Below, piece after piece: positions 59,695-64,000 of a stretch of 64,000 nt of DNA. The DNA comes from Streptomyces acidicola (GTDB lineage Bacteria; Actinomycetota; Actinomycetes; Streptomycetales; Streptomycetaceae). The stretch lies in the NCBI RefSeq assembly GCF_009377235.1, contig NZ_VMNX01000004.1:58584-122583 (forward strand). The letters run 5' to 3'. Numbering within the stretch: the stretch's first letter is position 1; each line of letters opens with the position of its first letter. The position numbers and the translations under genes are program-made. Under the pieces are notes generated by a model. The model was not told where the DNA came from. It did not search any database and was given only the letters and a program-made list of their open reading frames with translations.

Positions 59695-60261
59695 GTGACT
59701 GCCTCCCGAAACGAATCTGCCGCACGGTACGCACTCGACCTGCTGCGCTGGCAGTTCGACCTGACCTGGTCGCTGTTCGAGTACCACCTGGAGAGGCTCG
59801 AGCCCGACGACTTCCTGTGGGAGCCCGCCGTTAACTGCTGGACAGTACGCCGGGCCGACGACGGGACATGGGTGCCGGACTGGGCGGAGAGTGAGCCCGA
59901 CCCCGTTCCTGTACCGACTGTCGGCTGGCTGAGCTGGCACATCGGCTGGTGGTGGAGCGTGGCCATCGACCACGCTCACGGCAGAGCAGCTCGGGAGCGG
60001 AGCGACATCACCTGGCCAGGCGCGGGCAAGTCGGCTGTCGAGTGGCTACGCGGTCTGCGTGCGGACTGGCTGGAGGCACTGGACCGGTTCACCGATGCTG
60101 ACCTGGACTCAACCGCCCTGTTCCCGTGGCAGAACGACCCCCGACACACCGTCGCACACATGGTCGCCTGGGTGAACGCCGAACTGATGAAGAACGCTGC
60201 GGAGATCGGCCAACTCCGCCTCCTACGAGCTGCCGACCACCCGCCGACGCCCACGGGCTGA
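59695..60261 (+). CDS. DinB family (four-helix metal-binding) protein
   Basis: 188 residues from the GTG at 59695 with GAGGGT upstream (a TTG at 59674 is possible). Four-helix bundle with WQFDLTWSLFEYHLERLEPDDFLWEP, VGWLSWHIGWWWSVAIDHAHG and PRHTVAHMVAWVNAELMKNAAEIGQL. The three His residues (one in WSLFEYH or in HIGWW, one in AHM) match the DinB metal triad. Family members include thiol-S-transferases such as mycothiol-dependent enzymes; the substrate is unknown. It overlaps an antisense MFS remnant upstream. Confidence 0.88.
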   Translation: MTASRNESAARYALDLLRWQFDLTWSLFEYHLERLEPDDFLWEPAVNCWTVRRADDGTWVPDWAESEPDPVPVPTVGWLSWHIGWWWSVAIDHAHGRAARERSDITWPGAGKSAVEWLRGLRADWLEALDRFTDADLDSTALFPWQNDPRHTVAHMVAWVNAELMKNAAEIGQLRLLRAADHPPTPTG

Positions 60262-60287
60262 CGGCTATGGCTATGGGAAACTGCTGG

Positions 60288-60485
60288 TCACGTTGAATCG
60301 AACGCCAGCCGTTCCCGCTGCCACACCACCAACTCCCCGTCCAGCCCGGTGCCCGCCAGCAGTTGCGCGAGGGCCGTCGCCCGGATCTCGGGGAAAGAGC
60401 CGGTCATATCCGTCCCCTGCCGGGAGCGAAGCAGCACCCGCTCGTCCGCGTGCACGGCGAGCTGGGCGCGGTAGCCGTCCCACCT
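60288..60485 (-). pseudogene. ATP-dependent DNA ligase fragment (LigD/LigC type)
   Basis: Minus strand: RWDGYRAQLAVHADERVLLR, then SRQGTDMTGSFPEI and LDGELVVW. This is the nucleotidyltransferase core from motif I (KxDG, the Lys here read as Arg at the very edge) through motif III (DGEL). It has no start and ends at a TGA at 60288-60290. Truncated on both sides, non-functional. A possible relic of an NHEJ ligase. Confidence 0.7.
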
Positions 60486-60540
60486 CTGTTATGCGTTGCT
60501 GGCCTGTCCATGGGGCATAGCGTTGCGGGCCGGGGGGTGG

Positions 60541-62055
60541 TCAGGCTTCGGTCAGCAGTGGGTCGTAGGGAGTCGAACGCTGTCGGCCGGACATGAAGGA
60601 CAGAAACTCTTTGACGAATGCGCTGCGGGTGTACGTTCCGTAGGCGCCGGTGGTGTCGCGGTGGAACGCGGTCTGGAAGAGCGCCCGGTATTCGTCTGCG
60701 TCGATGCTCTGGTTGCCGTCTTTGTCGGTGACGTCGAAGAGGACTTCGGCGACTCTGATCAGTGCGGGTCCGGCCAGGGACGGAACAGCCGTGGAGTACT
60801 CCTGCGCGCTGATGCGGCCGTCGCCGTCGGTGTCGAGGTCTGCCTGGAGTTCGCGCCACCAGTGGGCGTAGGCGTTGTAGAGCCTGGTTTCCTCGGGCTC
60901 GTCCAGGTCGAGGCGGCTGGACAGCTCGCGGGCCATGGCGGCGAGGTCCGGCCAGTCCAGATAGCCGTCGCCGGTCTGGTCCAGGACCTCGTGGAAGAAC
61001 TCCTGTGCGCTGCGATGCGTCCCGGTTTGTGCCATGGGCTGCAGTGACGAGGGGAGTGGCGTGATGAGCCTGAGCAGGGCTCCGGCTCGCTTCATCCGGT
61101 CGGCCAGGGCAGTGACTGTCCTTGCTCGCGGGTCGTCACTTTCAGGGGAGAGGGCCAGCAGGTCGGCGATACCTTCTGCCCGGGTCCAGTTGTCGGGGAG
61201 GAAGCGGGCCAGGCCGACGGCCAGGTAGGCACCCTGCATCAGAGTTTGGGTGCCGGGCACTTCCGGCAGTCCGGCCCGTCGGCGGAAGGGCTCCGGGAGG
61301 GAAGCCACGGTGATCGCTCCGATGACCGGGCCGGCTACAGCGCGGCCGGTCGCCCACAGGGTGGGCAGGCCGCTCAGCAGAGGCGGAGCCGGGAGGTGGT
61401 CGAAGAGCTTGTAGAGGATGATGCGCATGGCGTCCGTGTTCTCCAGCTCCTCCTCGACCACGCGGTCGTAGTAGGGCCAGAACTCGTTGAGGGTGTACGG
61501 CAGGTGGCCGGGTTCGCCTCCCAAGGCGGCAAGGAACGCCCGGAATTCGCCGTACAGCCGCTCCATGACGGCCTGTTCGAGAGGCTGTCCGCTCAGCCGG
61601 CACATGGTGACGGTGCTCTCGAACAGCGTCGCGACCACCCAAGCCCGCGCACCCGGGTCCATCGCGTCGTACGGCCGGTTTCGTGCGTCGGTTCCGTTCA
61701 GCCGTGCGTGCAGGCGGTTGAGCCGTGCCGCCTCCCTGAGCCGCACGTGGTCGTCGGCGCCGAACATGCGTTGCAGGCTCAGGAGGGTGTTGCGCAGCCG
61801 TCGCCAGGGATGGGCGACGAATGTGGAGTTGTCGATCAGGGCGGCGCCGATCTGCGGGTGGGCGGCCTCCAGTACGGTCGCCCGGATCATGGCCAGGGCC
61901 CAGCGCGGGTCGTTGAAGAGTTCGTCGAATTGCGAGCCGGGGCCGAACATGGGCCTCGCCCCTTCAACGATGTCCAGCCGTTGGGAGCTGCCGCCGCGAT
62001 CAGTGGCGCCGGCGCCGGCGCTGCTGCTGGGGTGGCCGCCGTTTGCGTGGCTCAC
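60541..62055 (-). CDS. MpaB/Lcp-type (DUF2236) oxygenase fused to three EF-hands
   Basis: 504 residues from the GTG at 62055, two bases after the uppS stop, with GGAGAA upstream. Residues about 45-310 match DUF2236 (oxygenase MpaB / latex-clearing protein fold): FVAHPWRRLRNTLLSL and LNRLHARLNGTD. The usual second His in a WVHATL motif is Val here (AWVVATL, 138-144), which may affect heme binding. The C-terminus carries EF-hand loops DQTGDGYLDWPD (359-370), DTDGDGRISAQE (408-419) and DKDGNQSIDADE (444-455). Coupling to a cis-prenyltransferase suggests a prenyl or polyisoprenoid substrate (inference). Confidence 0.82.
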   Translation of the reverse strand: MSHANGGHPSSSAGAGATDRGGSSQRLDIVEGARPMFGPGSQFDELFNDPRWALAMIRATVLEAAHPQIGAALIDNSTFVAHPWRRLRNTLLSLQRMFGADDHVRLREAARLNRLHARLNGTDARNRPYDAMDPGARAWVVATLFESTVTMCRLSGQPLEQAVMERLYGEFRAFLAALGGEPGHLPYTLNEFWPYYDRVVEEELENTDAMRIILYKLFDHLPAPPLLSGLPTLWATGRAVAGPVIGAITVASLPEPFRRRAGLPEVPGTQTLMQGAYLAVGLARFLPDNWTRAEGIADLLALSPESDDPRARTVTALADRMKRAGALLRLITPLPSSLQPMAQTGTHRSAQEFFHEVLDQTGDGYLDWPDLAAMARELSSRLDLDEPEETRLYNAYAHWWRELQADLDTDGDGRISAQEYSTAVPSLAGPALIRVAEVLFDVTDKDGNQSIDADEYRALFQTAFHRDTTGAYGTYTRSAFVKEFLSFMSGRQRSTPYDPLLTEA

Positions 62056-62057
62056 GA

Positions 62058-62843
62058 TCAGGGTTCTCCGTTCTGGTTCGGCAGCACGCCGCCGAAGCGG
62101 CGTTCGCGTTGCTGATAGGTGTGCAGGCACTGAAGGAAGTGCGGCGCGCGGAAGTCGGGCCACAGCACCGGCGGGAACACCCATTCGGCGTAGGCGACCT
62201 GCCAGAGCATGAAGTTGGAGATGCGCTGTTCACCCGAGGTTCGGATGACCAGGTCCACGTCGGGCGTGTCAGGGAAGGGCAGGTGGGCGGCGAAAGTCTG
62301 CTCGGTTACGGCGTCCGCTGGTATTCCGCTGTGGATCAGTGACCGTGCGGCCTCGACGATGTCCCTGCGTCCCCCGTGATCGAACGCGACGGTCAGCGTC
62401 ATGCCCCGACTGTTGCTGGTCAGCGTCATCAGGTCGGCGAAGTCCCGTGCCAGTGACTGGGGAATCCGTGGGTCCGTCGCGCCGAGGAAGCGGCAGCGGA
62501 TCCCGCGCGCGTGCAGGAGCGGGGCGTGCTTGCGTACCACGCGGCGCACGAGATGCATGAGGAAATCGACCTCGGCGCTCGGGCGGCGCCAATTCTCGGT
62601 GGAGAACGCGTACAGGCTCAACCATTCGACTCCGGCCGCCCTCGCCGCCTCGATGATGTCGATCACCGTTGTCTCCGCAGCGCGGTGACCTGACGTACGC
62701 GGTAGCGATCGCTGTGCTGCCCACCGGCCGTTTCCGTCCATCACGCATGCCACGTGACGTGGCACTCTGCGCGGTCCCCGGGTATCTGGGAGACGAGGAG
62801 CAGGGGAGGAGCCAGAACCGCCGATGGCCTGCCCAACTGTCAC
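62058..62843 (-). CDS. cis-Prenyltransferase (UppS-like isoprenyl transferase)
   Basis: 261 residues from a GTG at 62843 with a strong GAGGGGGAAAG site; the longer frame to a TTG at 62915 is less likely. Motifs: HVACVMDGNGRWAAQRSLPRTSGH (catalytic Asp and Arg/His), YAFSTENWRRP, and LVIRTSGEQRISNFMLWQVAYAEW. It condenses isopentenyl diphosphates in cis. It is probably a secondary paralogue of the housekeeping undecaprenyl-diphosphate synthase, as it is coupled to an oxygenase rather than cell-wall genes. Confidence 0.93.
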   Translation of the reverse strand: MTVGQAIGGSGSSPAPRLPDTRGPRRVPRHVACVMDGNGRWAAQRSLPRTSGHRAAETTVIDIIEAARAAGVEWLSLYAFSTENWRRPSAEVDFLMHLVRRVVRKHAPLLHARGIRCRFLGATDPRIPQSLARDFADLMTLTSNSRGMTLTVAFDHGGRRDIVEAARSLIHSGIPADAVTEQTFAAHLPFPDTPDVDLVIRTSGEQRISNFMLWQVAYAEWVFPPVLWPDFRAPHFLQCLHTYQQRERRFGGVLPNQNGEP

Positions 62844-63079
62844 GCTTTCCCCCTCAACCTCCGCTGTGACGTCTTCGCCTGACGACCTGGGACACACCGG
62901 ATCAGCGCAGCTCAAGGCGCTGATCCGATCACCTCAGCAGTGATCCGATCGCCCGTCAGCAGAGTGTCACCGCCCGGTCCCACGGAGCGTGCAAGTTCCG
63001 CGGTTTCCACCCTTGGCACTCCCGTCCGACTCGGCGCTCTCATGCAGGGTGATGTGTTAAACCCGCCTCGCCCAGTGCG

Positions 63080-63681
63080 CATAGGATTCGTCGTCCGCAG
63101 GGTCCAGCGCTCGGCCGGGAAGTCGTAGAACGCCAGCAGCTGGTCCTGGTCGCCGGTGATCTTCTTGATGGCCTTGGGGAATTTCGCGCCATAGAGCTTG
63201 GGCGAACGTTTTGATCGCCTGTGCCGAGTGGTCGAGGTCCTCGGCGTTGCAGATGTCCTGGATGGGCTTCTTCGCGCCGGGCCGTGCGGACTTCGGCATG
63301 GCGTCCAGGAGATCGGCCGCCTTGTTAACCCCGCACCTTTGCTCACGAGCTTCGGGGAACACCCGCCAGCGCCCAGAAGCAGAAGCCGAGGGCACCATCC
63401 CCGACCGCGAGCACCGGGGCACGCATGCCCCGGCGGGCGCAGTCACGCATCAGGTCAGCCCACGACTCACCGGATTCGCGGTAGCCGTCCTTGATCGCGA
63501 CCAGCTCCTTGGAGCCATCGGCGCGCACTCCGACCAGGACGAGCACGCAGGCTTTGGCCTGAAGGGTTTCGCGTTCTCGTTCCAGGAGTTGATGTAGTCG
63601 CGGATCTGTTTGACCCCGGCACAACTGCGGGCTCAACCCGGTGAACGGGGCTATCCAGGAAGGCTCCGACGCCGCAATCAC
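63080..63681 (-). mobile_element. IS256-family (mutator-type) transposase remnant
   Basis: One frame reads KACVLVLVGVRADGSKELVA and IKDGYRESGESWADLMRDC then APVLAVGDGALGF (both catalytic Asp). Another continues VFPEAREQRCGVNKAADLLDAMP and AKKPIQDICNAEDLDH, and a third LYGAKFPKAIKKITGD...LAFYDFPAERWTLRTTNP. At least two frameshifts. It stops at TNP, so the catalytic Glu of TNPIES is lost. Confidence 0.8.
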
Positions 63682-63823
63682 AGCGGCTGGTACGCGAGGT
63701 AGTCGAGGACGCCGCCGCGGACGGAGTTGACGACATGGATTTCCTTCCCCGCATGCGGCTTGACGGCCTTCTTCAGGAACGCCAGGAAGCTCGCGCCTCT
63801 AACCTCGATCTTTCGTGACGGCT
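63678..63823 (-). mobile_element. IS630-type transposase fragment
   Basis: SRKIEVRGASFLAFLKKAVK then PHAGKEIHVV resembles the middle of IS630 DDE transposases just before the second catalytic Asp (normally IHVVLDNLSTH). The rest is replaced by SVRGGVLDYLAYQPL and a stop. It abuts the IS256 remnant, giving a mosaic of two elements at the right edge of the window. Confidence 0.5.
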
Positions 63824-64000
63824 CGCGAGTTCAACTGGTGGGCCGTTTCGACTTGTTCGGAGGGCTGCGGGCGGACCGAGGGCCCGTCTGTCGCGTCGGG
63901 TGTGCGCCGGGTTCCACGGTTCCGGGGGTGACCAGACTCGTCGGGGCAGGAGAAGTAGCTGGTCATCCGGGGTTCGGCAGGGCCGTGAGTCGCTGGATCG

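Overview
The window reads as actinomycete chromosome, most likely Streptomyces or a close relative. Coding DNA is very GC-rich, GTG and TTG starts are frequent, and many gene families are typical of that group: an ECF41 sigma factor, a GH11 xylanase coupled to a CE4 deacetylase, a short 6-phosphogluconate dehydrogenase, a cold-shock gene followed by a DEAD-box helicase, and a bacterial Ku. No rRNA, tRNA or CRISPR array was recognised. The mix of intact operons with many gene and transposase fragments looks like an accessory, possibly chromosome-arm, region.

1-12 kb is metabolic: a GH65 phosphorylase cut by the left edge, a HIT protein, then on the minus strand an RclA-like flavin disulfide reductase, a FUSC membrane protein, transketolase and the coupled genes gnd-zwf-tag. 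12-18.8 kb holds a HAD phosphatase, a UbiD/UbiX decarboxylase pair, a zinc-ribbon protein, Ku, and a divergent MarR/RidA pair with two clear operator-like palindromes. 18.9-25.4 kb mixes cspA and its helicase with a graveyard of thiolase, UvrD-helicase, IS21, secreted-protein and serine-recombinase remnants around one MFS transporter.

25.5-37.6 kb carries regulators (AraC, ECF41, LysR, a PAS protein, TetR), a signal-less periplasmic-binding-type protein, a small four-cysteine secreted protein, a one-carbon group (folD, purU, and the C-terminal part of a THF-dependent aminomethyl/demethyltransferase), an MFS transporter and a VOC protein.

37.9-43.7 kb is a compact four-gene minus-strand operon that I cannot place in any known system. 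It encodes an 879-residue protein with a repeated SPFR motif and a cationic amphipathic core, an HExxH protein, a 210-residue protein and a 387-residue protein. It is the best candidate for an undescribed system.

44-51 kb contains IS5 and IS110 remnants, the xylanase/acetyl-xylan esterase operon, fused fragments of two unrelated genes, and a zinc-starvation operon (zinc-free L32 plus a COG0523 GTPase behind a Zur-like box). 51.1-55.6 kb is a second unusual operon: a flavin amine/amino-acid oxidase translationally coupled to a TPP-dependent 2-keto-acid decarboxylase, followed by an AidA/PixA inclusion-body-type protein. 56-64 kb has gap, a GlxA-type regulator, an orphan colicin-immunity-like protein, a DinB protein, a DNA-ligase fragment, a cis-prenyltransferase directly followed by an MpaB/Lcp-type oxygenase fused to three EF-hands, and IS256/IS630 debris at the right edge.
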